Part shown: positions 1-5,468 of the stretch, piece after piece
How positions within the stretch are numbered: position 1 is the first letter of the stretch
Layout: every line of letters begins with the position of its first letter
Source of the DNA: Candidatus Peribacter sp. UBA2144
Lineage (GTDB): Bacteria > Patescibacteriota > Gracilibacteria > Peribacterales > Peribacteraceae
Direction of reading: 5' to 3'
Assembly (NCBI GenBank): GCA_002328295.1
Contig: DCXE01000063.1
Location: 1-8,699, forward strand
DNA: 8,699 nucleotides
Made by a program: the position numbers and the translations under genes
The notes under the pieces: model-generated
Database searches by the model: none
What the model was told of the DNA's origin: nothing
Seen by the model: the letters and a program-made list of their open reading frames with translations, nothing else

Positions 1-83
1 GAGACAGAGAGTGAGCCATCGAATATCTGTTCAACAATGTCAGCTTTCATGGCAGCGAGCTGGTAAGCGTGGTGGTTTTTCAT
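1..83 (-). CDS. N-terminal fragment of an unidentified protein, leaves the window
   Basis: On the minus strand an ATG at 83-81 opens a frame that stays open to the window edge and begins MKNHHAYQLAAMKAD, followed by a helix-like stretch (IVEQIFDGSLSV). Only 27 codons are visible, so no family can be named. The next in-frame stop upstream is TAG at 116-114. A GTG at 101-99 is an alternative start six codons earlier. GGAAG lies directly before the ATG but is too close to be a convincing ribosome binding site. The gene would be divergent from hrcA and share the AT-rich 84-215 control region. The support is open frame and protein-like composition only. Confidence 0.4.
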   Translation of the reverse strand, partial: MKNHHAYQLAAMKADIVEQIFDGSLSV

Positions 84-149
84 GCTTCCATTCTGAAGCA
101 CGAATGTGTAAAGCTAATTGCTGCAATAAGAACACAAATAGTCAAATAT

Positions 150-178
150 TTGGCAAATATGCCCTAAATGTAAATATT
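150..178 (+). promoter_or_regulatory. possible hrcA promoter in AT-rich palindromic DNA
   Basis: TTGGCA at 150-155 could be a -35 box, with an AT-rich -10 region (TAAATATT, 171-178) 15-17 bases later. The -35 lies between two small palindromes, CAAATATTTG (143-152) and GGCAAATATGCC (152-163, imperfect). Hexamer CAAATA recurs at 135, 143 and 154. The CIRCE-like site begins right after, so a repressor bound there would cover the transcription start. No clear -10 hexamer is present, hence low confidence. Confidence 0.3.
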
Positions 179-179
179 A

Positions 180-206
180 CTGGCACTCTAGCCCTTTGAA
201 TGCTAG
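180..206. promoter_or_regulatory. CIRCE-like HrcA operator
   Basis: The site reads CTGGCACTC, nine bases, GAATGCTAG. Against the CIRCE consensus TTAGCACTC-N9-GAGTGCTAA each arm matches 7 of 9 and the spacer is exactly nine. The arms also pair with each other at 7 of 9 positions. It ends nine bases before the hrcA ATG at 216. Known biology: HrcA binds CIRCE to repress heat-shock operons including its own gene. The position and spacing make this the best-supported regulatory site in the window; actual binding is inferred. Confidence 0.75.
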
Positions 207-215
207 AATTACCTT

Positions 216-935
216 ATGAATGAGCGCCAAAGTAAGCTTCTGGCAGCGATTATCGACCAATTTATAGAGACAGCGCTTCCGGTGGGGTCAAAGAAACTTC
301 TAGAGTCAGGCGAATTTATCTGTTCTTCCGCAACTATCCGAAACGAGATGGGGCAACTGGAGGATGAGGGATTTTTGGAACAGCCGCATATTTCTTCAGG
401 CAGAATTCCGACTGCTATCGGATATCGAATGTATGTAAGGGATTTTATGAAGCCTTCGGCGAGAGAGAAGACAGTCAAAAAAAGATTTGAATCCCTCAGA
501 GAACAATATTTCCAACGAAAAGATCAAGAGAGGGTATATGAAGCAGTAACTCTTATGGCTCGAATGATTCCAAACGTTGCATTTGCCTCCGTTCCTCATA
601 AAGACCGCGTGTATTACATGGGTCTTTCCAATGTGCTCAAGCAACCCGAATTCCAATCGAATCCGTTGCTTGCGAGCGATGTAGCAGAACTTCTTGAAAA
701 GGGACTAAGCGATTTACTAGATCAGGTAGAAGTTGATGACAAGGTCAGATATTACATTGGAGATGAGCATATACTTGGAAACATCCAAAGTTGCAGCATG
801 ATGGTCACTGAATACAAAGTCAGAGACCAGAGAGGGGTGATAGGAGTATTAGGTCCCATGCGAATGGATTATGCGTATAATACTGTAGCATTGGATATGG
901 TGGCTAATTTACTTAGATCTTATGATAAGGGCTAG
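216..935 (+). CDS. hrcA: heat-inducible transcription repressor HrcA, compact form
   Basis: This 239-residue protein is HrcA, the CIRCE-binding repressor of chaperone genes. Residues 1-75 are the winged-helix DNA-binding region with the family signature SSATIRNEMGQLEDEGFLEQ (37-56) followed by PHISSGRIPTAIGYR (57-71). The middle contains YYMGLSNVLKQPEF (133-146), matching the GxxNLLxQPEF block of HrcA. The C-terminus carries GVIGVLGPMRMDY (ending at 219), the conserved end of the GAF-like domain. Typical HrcA is about 340 residues; both ends are intact here, so about 100 residues are missing from the middle, where the inserted dimerisation domain usually sits. The ATG at 216 is nine bases after a CIRCE-like operator, implying autoregulation. 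The stop TAG (933-935) lies inside a GGGCTA array, so the last residues may not be ancestral. No strong Shine-Dalgarno is visible. No grpE, dnaK or dnaJ follows. Confidence 0.92.
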   Translation: MNERQSKLLAAIIDQFIETALPVGSKKLLESGEFICSSATIRNEMGQLEDEGFLEQPHISSGRIPTAIGYRMYVRDFMKPSAREKTVKKRFESLREQYFQRKDQERVYEAVTLMARMIPNVAFASVPHKDRVYYMGLSNVLKQPEFQSNPLLASDVAELLEKGLSDLLDQVEVDDKVRYYIGDEHILGNIQSCSMMVTEYKVRDQRGVIGVLGPMRMDYAYNTVALDMVANLLRSYDKG

Positions 936-958
936 GGCTAGGGCTAGGGTTAGGAATA
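929..958 (+). repeat. left telomere-like hexamer array (G-quadruplex motif)
   Basis: Five hexamers: GGGCTA three times, then GGGTTA and GGAATA. The first 21 bases are four GGG runs separated by three-base loops, a textbook intramolecular G-quadruplex pattern on the plus (mRNA-like) strand. The hrcA stop codon lies in this array, and the possible GTG start of the four-helix gene follows immediately at 959. Confidence 0.9.
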
Positions 959-976
959 GTGTACGATGACAGACTT

Positions 977-1360
977 ATGAAACACTTTATAGAATTAGAA
1001 GCATGGCAAAAGGGTATGGAGCTCCTCAAAGAGGTGTATCGTCTTTCAAGTAAACTGCCGAAAGAAGAAAAATATAACTTGAAATCACAAATGAGAAGAG
1101 CTTCTACAAGTATTCTCACTAATATTGCTGAGGGCTTTGGTCGTGTAACGGGACCAGACAAAGCCCACAAATACACAATATCTCGAGGAGAATGCACGGA
1201 AGTGCATGCTCTTTTAATTATTAGTATAGAATTAGGTCAGATAACTAATGATGACGCAGCCTATGCAATTGAGTTAATATCTGAAACAGGGAAACTTACA
1301 TCCGAATTAATTCGCAAGTATTCAACCTTAAGAATTCCCCAGTCTCAGCCCCAGCCCTAA
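977..1360 (+). CDS. four-helix-bundle protein (23S rRNA IVS / Avd-like family)
   Basis: This small all-helical protein belongs to the four-helix-bundle family first described from 23S rRNA intervening sequences and related to Avd of diversity-generating retroelements. Diagnostic blocks are FIELEAWQKG near the start, the SQMRRASTSILTNIAEGFGR signature (the family usually has SxxRRAxxSIpxNIAEGfGR), and a last helix with SRGECTEVHALLIISIELGQI. The 127-residue length is normal. I chose ATG 977 because family members begin just before the F-x-x-L-E-x-W block; an in-frame GTG at 959, three bases after AGGA, would add six residues. The C-terminal QSQPQP and the TAA stop are written by the right hexamer array, so the tail is repeat-derived. 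The gene sits tightly between hrcA and the ATPase gene, with arrays on both sides, like a cassette. Members are thought to act as adaptors or nucleic-acid-binding proteins; no function is established here, and no reverse transcriptase or 23S rRNA is in the window. Confidence 0.88.
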   Translation: MKHFIELEAWQKGMELLKEVYRLSSKLPKEEKYNLKSQMRRASTSILTNIAEGFGRVTGPDKAHKYTISRGECTEVHALLIISIELGQITNDDAAYAIELISETGKLTSELIRKYSTLRIPQSQPQP

Positions 1361-1375
1361 CCCCAACCCTATTCC
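1340..1375 (-). repeat. right hexamer array, opposite strand to the left array
   Basis: Six hexamers on the plus strand: CAGTCT, CAGCCC twice, TAACCC, CAACCC, TATTCC. Read on the minus strand they are GGGYTR-type units like the left array and give four GGG runs with three-base spacers, again a G-quadruplex motif but on the opposite strand. The array encodes the C-terminus and stop of the four-helix protein and ends two bases before the ATPase ATG. Confidence 0.87.
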
Positions 1376-1376
1376 A

Positions 1377-4070
1377 ATGACATTACTTAAAATTAGGCCT
1401 GCACAAGAAGACCCCGATGAAAAATTGCACAGAGGTCCGCTATATATGGAACCTGCGGTATCAGCTCTGCATTCTCTTAAAGGATCAGACAGCGAGATTA
1501 GCATGGAGATGGGCATGGGTCGGGATAGTAAGATCAGTTTTTATGTTCGTGGAACCGAAAGGGGAGCGAGGCTTGCCGAAAGCCAGATATATGCACAGTA
1601 TCCCGATGTCGATATCGAGATTCTCACTGAAGATCCATTTAAAGCTAATGAGGACGAGGAAGTATATTATGCAGATTTGAATTTTGTTGATCCGGAAATC
1701 TTCCCAATAAAACGTCATCCGCAATTTGATGATATGTTAACGCGCGTTAATGTAGATCCAATTGCCGGTGTAACTTCAAGCTTCGTTCGTGTTCCGATCA
1801 AAGGAATGCGCGGGCATGTACAGATTGTAATGAAGCCACTTAAAAGAGAATACAGGAGGCGCGCGCTTAGGTTTGTTCCTCTTCTTCAGAAGGGAATGCC
1901 TTCAATATCCAAGCGATTTGCCACTTTTTTCACGCGCATGCAATTGGCACGTGGGTGGAGAAGAATCGTGTTCTTCCCAATTGCTTCTTTTCTTGGAGGA
2001 TTCAGGGCTTGGCCGGGGTTTAACAAATATTTTACTGCTCCTATAGATATGAAGACGGGTGAAATGATTATGTCTTCCGATCCGGATGAAGCAGAGATGC
2101 AAGCGGCAAGTGCCAGAACTCATGACAGAGAAAATCCAGTAACTGCCGCTGTCGATAAGGTCAACAGATTGCTGTTTTCATGCAACGTCAGAGTCAGCGT
2201 AATAGTTCCAAAGGGAAATAAGGAGCAGGCGCTCATTAAACTTGATGAAATTGCGGGAAGCTTCAGCCAGTTTTCTTTACCTGAATGCAATGCGTTCAAA
2301 ATGCTTAGTTCCAAACAATCATCAACAGTTGCCCACGGAATTAAAATACGTCCGTACATTCTATCAGCGGAAGAAATTGCAACTCTTTGGCATATTCCGA
2401 ATATTTTGGTTCAGACACCAAACATAGATTGGGTGATTTCAAAGAAACTTGAGCCGCCGATTGAACTTCCTCTATCAGATGAGGGTGATGTAACCGTTCT
2501 TGGTGAAGCTGTATACAGAGGTCAGAGAACAAAGTTTGGCATTCGGCCGGATGACAGGCGACGTCACGTATATGTGATAGGAAAAACCGGTATGGGTAAA
2601 ACGACTATTTTGGAGAATATGATCTTTAGCGATATTCATGCAGGAAAGGGGATTGCGGTAATCGATCCTCATGGAGATCTGGCCGATTCGGCCATTAGTT
2701 ATGTGCCAAAGGAGCGTTCAAATGACGTAGTACTCTTTGATCCGGCGGACAAAGATTTCCCACTCTCCTTTAATATGCTTGAGTGCAGTAATCCGGATCA
2801 GTATGCGATTGTCGCATCGGGATTAATGTCAGTTTTCGAGAAGCTATGGCCGGACGTATGGAGTGAAAGAATGAAACACATACTCAGAAATGTTCTTTTG
2901 GCACTCATCGAGTATCAAGGTTCATCCATGCTTGGAATAATGCGTATGTTTGCAGATGATGCATATCGCGAGAAGGTCGTGGCAAAGGTTACAGACCCGC
3001 TTGTTAAGAGCTTCTGGGAAGATGAGTACGCTGTATGGTCAGAAAAATATAGAACCGAAGCAATTTCAGCTATTCAAAACAAAGTTGGACAGCTCCTCAC
3101 AACTCCCGTAATGAGAAATATAGTCGGACAGGTCAAAAGTACGCTCGACGTCAGGCATGCAATGGACACGGGCAAGATAATCATAGTCAATTTGAGTAAA
3201 GGAAAGCTCGGAGAAGATATCTCCGCCTTCCTTGGAGCGATGCTTGTAACTAAGTTCCAGATAGATGCCATGGGTAGAGCGGATATTCCGGAGAAAGATC
3301 GAAAAGACTTCTATCTGTACGTTGATGAGTTCCAAAACTTCGCGACAGAGTCATTTGCAACGATTCTATCTGAGGCTCGAAAATATAAACTCAGTTTAAC
3401 GATGGCAAACCAGTATGTGGCACAGCTTTTAATAGACGACAAAAACACATCGCTTAGAGACGCGGTCTTTGGAAACGTAGGAACAATCGTCAGTTTCCAG
3501 GTAGGGTCAGATGATGCAGAAGATATTAGCTTGCAATTCGAAGAAGCAGTATCAGTTAAGGATATCCTCAGTCTTCCAAAGTATCACGCGTACATCAGGT
3601 TGATGATTGATGGAGTGAACACCAAGCCATTCTCTGTATCTACTTTGCCTCCGCCAACTTGGCAACAGGATGATGGTCGCACAGATAAAATAAGAACTCT
3701 TTCTCGTGAAAGATACACTCGTGATCGAAAGGTTGTGGAAGATAATATTTTCAAATGGGCTCAGGCTTCGTCAGCTGCAAAGAAAGATGCCAAAAAAGCC
3801 GGTAAGGCTAAGGAAAAAGAAGAGGAAGAGATCAAAAAGGCCAGAAAGAAAGGAATGAAGCTGGATGAATACCGTGCATGGCGCGATCGTGAAATGTGGG
3901 TAAATGATTTCAACATGATCAGGAAAAAGGAGTTTATGGGTGAGGCGTTGTCAGAAGAGGAGGTCAAATCCAGGGCTGAGCTCGAGAAAAAACTACAAGA
4001 CAGCGGGGGAGTGCCCGAGCCGAGTAAGACGATGATTGCAATGAAGGAGAAACGGGAGAAGAAAAGCTAA
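1377..4070 (+). CDS. VirD4/TraG-like P-loop ATPase (type IV secretion/DUF87-type)
   Basis: This 897-residue protein resembles the coupling-protein ATPases that pump DNA or protein substrates through type IV secretion or related membrane machines. Walker A is GKTGMGKTT (402-410), followed by IAVIDPHGDL. Walker B is FYLYVDEFQNF, with the acidic pair D650-E651. A conserved LTMANQYVAQL motif (674-684, glutamine at 679) comes next. The first 390 residues form the long N-terminal region seen in bacterial TraG/DUF87-like proteins of minimal genomes. After about residue 790 the chain becomes highly charged, Lys/Glu/Ala-rich and probably coiled-coil. ATG 1377 is the only standard start after the in-frame TAA at 1329, yet it has no Shine-Dalgarno and directly follows the hexamer array. 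No clear N-terminal transmembrane helix is seen, although relatives often have one, so the array or cassette may have replaced the original start. The stop overlaps the tail of the convergent transposase gene. The substrate cannot be told. Confidence 0.88.
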   Translation: MTLLKIRPAQEDPDEKLHRGPLYMEPAVSALHSLKGSDSEISMEMGMGRDSKISFYVRGTERGARLAESQIYAQYPDVDIEILTEDPFKANEDEEVYYADLNFVDPEIFPIKRHPQFDDMLTRVNVDPIAGVTSSFVRVPIKGMRGHVQIVMKPLKREYRRRALRFVPLLQKGMPSISKRFATFFTRMQLARGWRRIVFFPIASFLGGFRAWPGFNKYFTAPIDMKTGEMIMSSDPDEAEMQAASARTHDRENPVTAAVDKVNRLLFSCNVRVSVIVPKGNKEQALIKLDEIAGSFSQFSLPECNAFKMLSSKQSSTVAHGIKIRPYILSAEEIATLWHIPNILVQTPNIDWVISKKLEPPIELPLSDEGDVTVLGEAVYRGQRTKFGIRPDDRRRHVYVIGKTGMGKTTILENMIFSDIHAGKGIAVIDPHGDLADSAISYVPKERSNDVVLFDPADKDFPLSFNMLECSNPDQYAIVASGLMSVFEKLWPDVWSERMKHILRNVLLALIEYQGSSMLGIMRMFADDAYREKVVAKVTDPLVKSFWEDEYAVWSEKYRTEAISAIQNKVGQLLTTPVMRNIVGQVKSTLDVRHAMDTGKIIIVNLSKGKLGEDISAFLGAMLVTKFQIDAMGRADIPEKDRKDFYLYVDEFQNFATESFATILSEARKYKLSLTMANQYVAQLLIDDKNTSLRDAVFGNVGTIVSFQVGSDDAEDISLQFEEAVSVKDILSLPKYHAYIRLMIDGVNTKPFSVSTLPPPTWQQDDGRTDKIRTLSRERYTRDRKVVEDNIFKWAQASSAAKKDAKKAGKAKEKEEEEIKKARKKGMKLDEYRAWRDREMWVNDFNMIRKKEFMGEALSEEEVKSRAELEKKLQDSGGVPEPSKTMIAMKEKREKKS

Positions 4071-4609
4071 TCAGGCCAAATATCCATCTCGTCCATTAGA
4101 TTTTCATAATGCAGAGAGCTCCAAGGCCATTTTGATGCATCATCAACAAGTTTGTGATTTACAGGATTGTTTTGAATGTATCTGGTAGTACGCGCACGTT
4201 GCGTAGATGATTTGATGTGTTCGTCGTAGTAACCTTTTTGCCAATATAGTCCTCCTGTTGTAGCAGCGACCCGCGGGTCGCTGCTGCGTGAGTTATTTAA
4301 TCGCGGGTCCCGGCTGCGATCATTAATGAATATATTAATATCTCTTGTGCTTTGGCATTTAAATGATTGCATAAATTTACTCAACCCAAGTTCGCCCGGG
4401 CACAACAAAATATGCATATGGTCAGGCATAATACAAAACTTAAATAATCTCGCTTCCTGAATATTTCTGGTCATTACAAGGTTATCGATCAGAATCTGAG
4501 GAATTCCATCACGTGTGCACCATGGAATCCCATCTTTTGTGTTTGTGATTACGTGAAATGTGCCGAGTTGAGAATAATGAATTTGAGGCAAAGCTTCTAA
4601 CCTTACCAT
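4067..4609 (-). CDS. REP-associated Y1 transposase (IS200-like, RAYT)
   Basis: This 180-residue protein is a HUH/Y1 single-strand DNA transposase of the REP-associated type. It has GTFHVITNT (16-24), the metal-binding HUH motif in MPDHMHILL (H64 and H66), the catalytic tyrosine in WQKGYYDEH (Y127 or Y128), and the family C-terminal pattern YIQNNPV followed by WPWSS. Length and both ends are normal, so it may be active. I prefer ATG 4609 (MVRLEALPQ) because the conserved domain starts there; ATG 4624 would add five residues and GTG 4687 would add 26 unconserved ones. Residues 99-118 are an in-frame insert of two similar ten-residue units (SRDPRLNNSR and SSDPRVAATT) encoded by a GC-rich palindromic repeat. 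The stop codon overlaps the ATPase stop tail to tail. A terminator-like hairpin lies just upstream of the start. RAYTs are known to be domesticated to move or maintain REP hairpins; suitable hairpins occur nearby. Confidence 0.88.
   Translation of the reverse strand: MVRLEALPQIHYSQLGTFHVITNTKDGIPWCTRDGIPQILIDNLVMTRNIQEARLFKFCIMPDHMHILLCPGELGLSKFMQSFKCQSTRDINIFINDRSRDPRLNNSRSSDPRVAATTGGLYWQKGYYDEHIKSSTQRARTTRYIQNNPVNHKLVDDASKWPWSSLHYENLMDEMDIWPD
4262..4318. repeat. GC-rich REP-like palindrome and partial copy inside the transposase gene
   Basis: Positions 4262-4285 are a perfect 24-bp palindrome centred on CCGCGG. Its right half plus flank, CGCGGGTCGCTGCTGCG (4272-4288), recurs as CGCGGGTCCCGGCTGCG at 4302-4318, matching 15 of 17 with a period of exactly 30 bases. 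Because 30 is a multiple of three the duplication stays in frame and adds a ten-residue repeat to the protein. The GC content differs sharply from the surrounding coding DNA. Confidence 0.88.
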
Positions 4610-4610
4610 A

Positions 4611-4649
4611 ACAAAAAAGACCATAGGTATACTTAATGGCCTTTTTTGT
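4611..4649. terminator. bidirectional terminator-like hairpin upstream of the transposase
   Basis: The arms ACAAAAAAGACCAT (4611-4624) and ATGGCCTTTTTTGT (4636-4649) pair at 13 of 14 positions around an 11-base loop. On either strand the short GC-containing stem is followed by a T6 run, the layout of an intrinsic terminator. It ends one base from the preferred transposase ATG. IS200-type elements are known to use a 5' transcription terminator and leader hairpin to keep transposase expression low; this could do the same. It could also stop plus-strand transcripts from the ATPase operon. Confidence 0.6.
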
Positions 4650-4687
4650 GTTTGTTTTGTCTCGCGTCCTCCGACTATCAGAAGCAC

Positions 4688-4900
4688 TGTAGGCTAACTG
4701 AGACGGGATTGAGCGGATGCGGACTGAGGGGAGGAGCCCTCGAATCACTGCCTTGCTTAGGTTTCTTGTTTCTCCTCGCAACCGAACGAGGTCCCCGACC
4801 AGTACACAAAACATCGCCGAAGCGAAGGCATACATGGGGAGTAAGGGGATGCACTTCGTAAAACGACCTCACATAAACGAAGCGTCATCGCAGAGCAGAG
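4688..4900. other. GC-rich, hairpin-rich non-coding tract, unidentified
   Basis: This stretch has higher GC than its flanks and open but unconvincing frames on both strands. Small stems include GAGGG/CCCTC (4726-4741), CCTCG/CGAGG around 4775-4792, GGTC/GACC just after it, GCC/GGC in the motif CGCCGAAGCGAAGGC (from 4815) and CTTCGT/ACGAAG (about 4854-4882). I found no tRNA T-arm, tmRNA tag, RNase P or SRP core motif. It may be a transposase-linked leader, a REP cluster or a structured RNA. Confidence 0.4.
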
Positions 4901-4917
4901 AGGATGGGAGCCATCCG
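4875..4917 (-). repeat. copy A of an outward-facing inverted repeat
   Basis: Read on the minus strand from about 4916 this contains GATGGCTCCCATCC, then TCTGCTC and GATG. It matches copy B at 5098-5130 on the plus strand closely (shared TGGCTCCC, TCC, TCTGCTC and GATG blocks with a two-base gap). It also folds locally as GGATGG/CCATCC with a three-base loop (4902-4916). The pair brackets the 55-codon ORF. Confidence 0.55.
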
Positions 4918-5071
4918 ATATAATCGTTTACCTTTGGATTTCCAGATCCCCAGCAAGTACCAAAATGTAGAAGGTATGCGTGACTGGGCGGAAAATGTAA
5001 AAGGCAGATCTATCTATGAGTTACAAATCTCGCAGCCTTTTAGTCCCTCGAGAGGAGTAAAAAAGCGTTGA
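4904..5071 (+). CDS. possible 55-residue protein, unidentified
   Basis: An ATG at 4904 opens 55 codons beginning MGAIRYNRLPLDFQIP and ending SPSRGVKKR before TGA at 5069. The composition is protein-like (mixed hydrophobic and charged residues, NVEGMRDWAENVKG in the middle), with no membrane segment or known motif. The frame is open upstream to TAA at 4874. GAGAGG abuts the ATG, too close for a normal ribosome binding site. A T-rich stretch follows at 5078-5095. The ORF is flanked by an inverted repeat pair (4875-4917 and 5096-5130), so it could be the cargo of a very small mobile element, a remnant of a larger gene, or chance. No family is recognised. Confidence 0.35.
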   Translation: MGAIRYNRLPLDFQIPSKYQNVEGMRDWAENVKGRSIYELQISQPFSPSRGVKKR

Positions 5072-5095
5072 GATGTATTTTTTGTTTTTGTTTTT

Positions 5096-5159
5096 AGGGG
5101 TGGCTCCCCTCCCATCTGCTCCGATGGCCCTGTACTACTCGCTTCACTCGAGTACAGGG
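5096..5159 (+). repeat. three consecutive hairpins, includes copy B of the inverted repeat
   Basis: Three perfect stems follow one another almost without a gap: AGGGG/CCCCT (5096-5110, five-base loop), CCATC/GATGG (5112-5127, six-base loop) and CCCTGTACT/AGTACAGGG (5128-5159, nine pairs, 14-base loop). They come directly after a T-rich run (5078-5095). The last hairpin shares CCTGTACT with the REP-like element at 5484. This may be a REP cluster or a small structured RNA; it does not look like a terminator for plus-strand transcripts because the T run precedes the stems. Confidence 0.65.
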
Positions 5160-5198
5160 TGGATAATCGGTGGTGTGAAGGGTCAATCTTTGAGGTGA

Positions 5199-5252
5199 AT
5201 TTGTCCCTAGTCCCTTCCAGATTGGTAAGGAAGAATTAGGCTAGGGACAAAT
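5199..5252. other. long stem-loop with nested inner hairpin
   Basis: ATTTGTCCCTAG (5199-5210) pairs perfectly with CTAGGGACAAAT (5241-5252). Inside, CTTCC (5214-5218) pairs with GGAAG (5229-5233) around a ten-base loop. No T run follows on either strand, so it is not a standard terminator. The next 75 bases (5253-5331) show nothing further that I can identify apart from another ACTAGGGC near 5300. Confidence 0.6.
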
Positions 5253-5331
5253 CGTATTAGTGTACTTCCACAGAAAAAACATGCAACTTTTAGGCATAGA
5301 CTAGGGCTCGGGTGTGTATTGTGAGTATAAA

Positions 5332-5445
5332 ATGTATACGGTTTATGACGTCGAAAAAAATGATGCTATGATGCTTATTCAAGCTCGAATTATGAAACAG
5401 AAGAATCAGAAGAAACAGAAGAAGCAGAGGATATCTAGCACATAG
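5332..5445 (+). CDS. possible 37-residue basic peptide
   Basis: The frame starts MYTVYDVEKNDAMMLIQARI and ends in a Lys/Gln-rich tail (KQKNQKKQKKQ) before TAG at 5443. The tail comes from a purine-rich CAGAAGAA-type run at 5393-5430, so it may just be low-complexity DNA. TATAAA lies directly before the ATG, too close to be its promoter, and no Shine-Dalgarno is present. GTG 5314 would add six residues. Nothing in the sequence assigns a function, and the ORF may be spurious. Confidence 0.2.
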   Translation: MYTVYDVEKNDAMMLIQARIMKQKNQKKQKKQRISST

Positions 5446-5468
5446 ACAAAACAAATCTTTATGTTCCA

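Noticed and set aside
11..199. 62-codon plus-strand frame before hrcA
   Set aside because: It overlaps the likely hrcA promoter and the CIRCE-like site, lies opposite the minus-strand start at 83, and shows no protein-like motif.
929..1375. CRISPR array or diversity-generating retroelement
   Set aside because: The units are six bases with no spacers, and no reverse transcriptase or variable/template repeat pair is visible despite the Avd-like protein.
4509..4872. Minus-strand frames 4509-4835 and 4678-4872 as genes
   Set aside because: They run through the transposase gene in another frame or across GC-rich hairpin DNA, with Arg/Ser/Pro-rich composition and no family signature.
4646..4923. 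Plus-strand frames 4646-4861 and 4717-4923 as genes
   Set aside because: They overlap one another and the minus-strand frames; apparent coding is best explained by GC-rich repeat DNA lacking stops.
5078..5095. T-rich run as intrinsic terminator of the 55-codon ORF
   Set aside because: No stable stem precedes it on the plus strand; the strong hairpins come after the T run.
4688..5330. tRNA, tmRNA, RNase P RNA or SRP RNA in the long gene-free tract
   Set aside because: No T-arm consensus, tag-peptide reading frame, or conserved core motifs of RNase P or SRP RNA were found on either strand.
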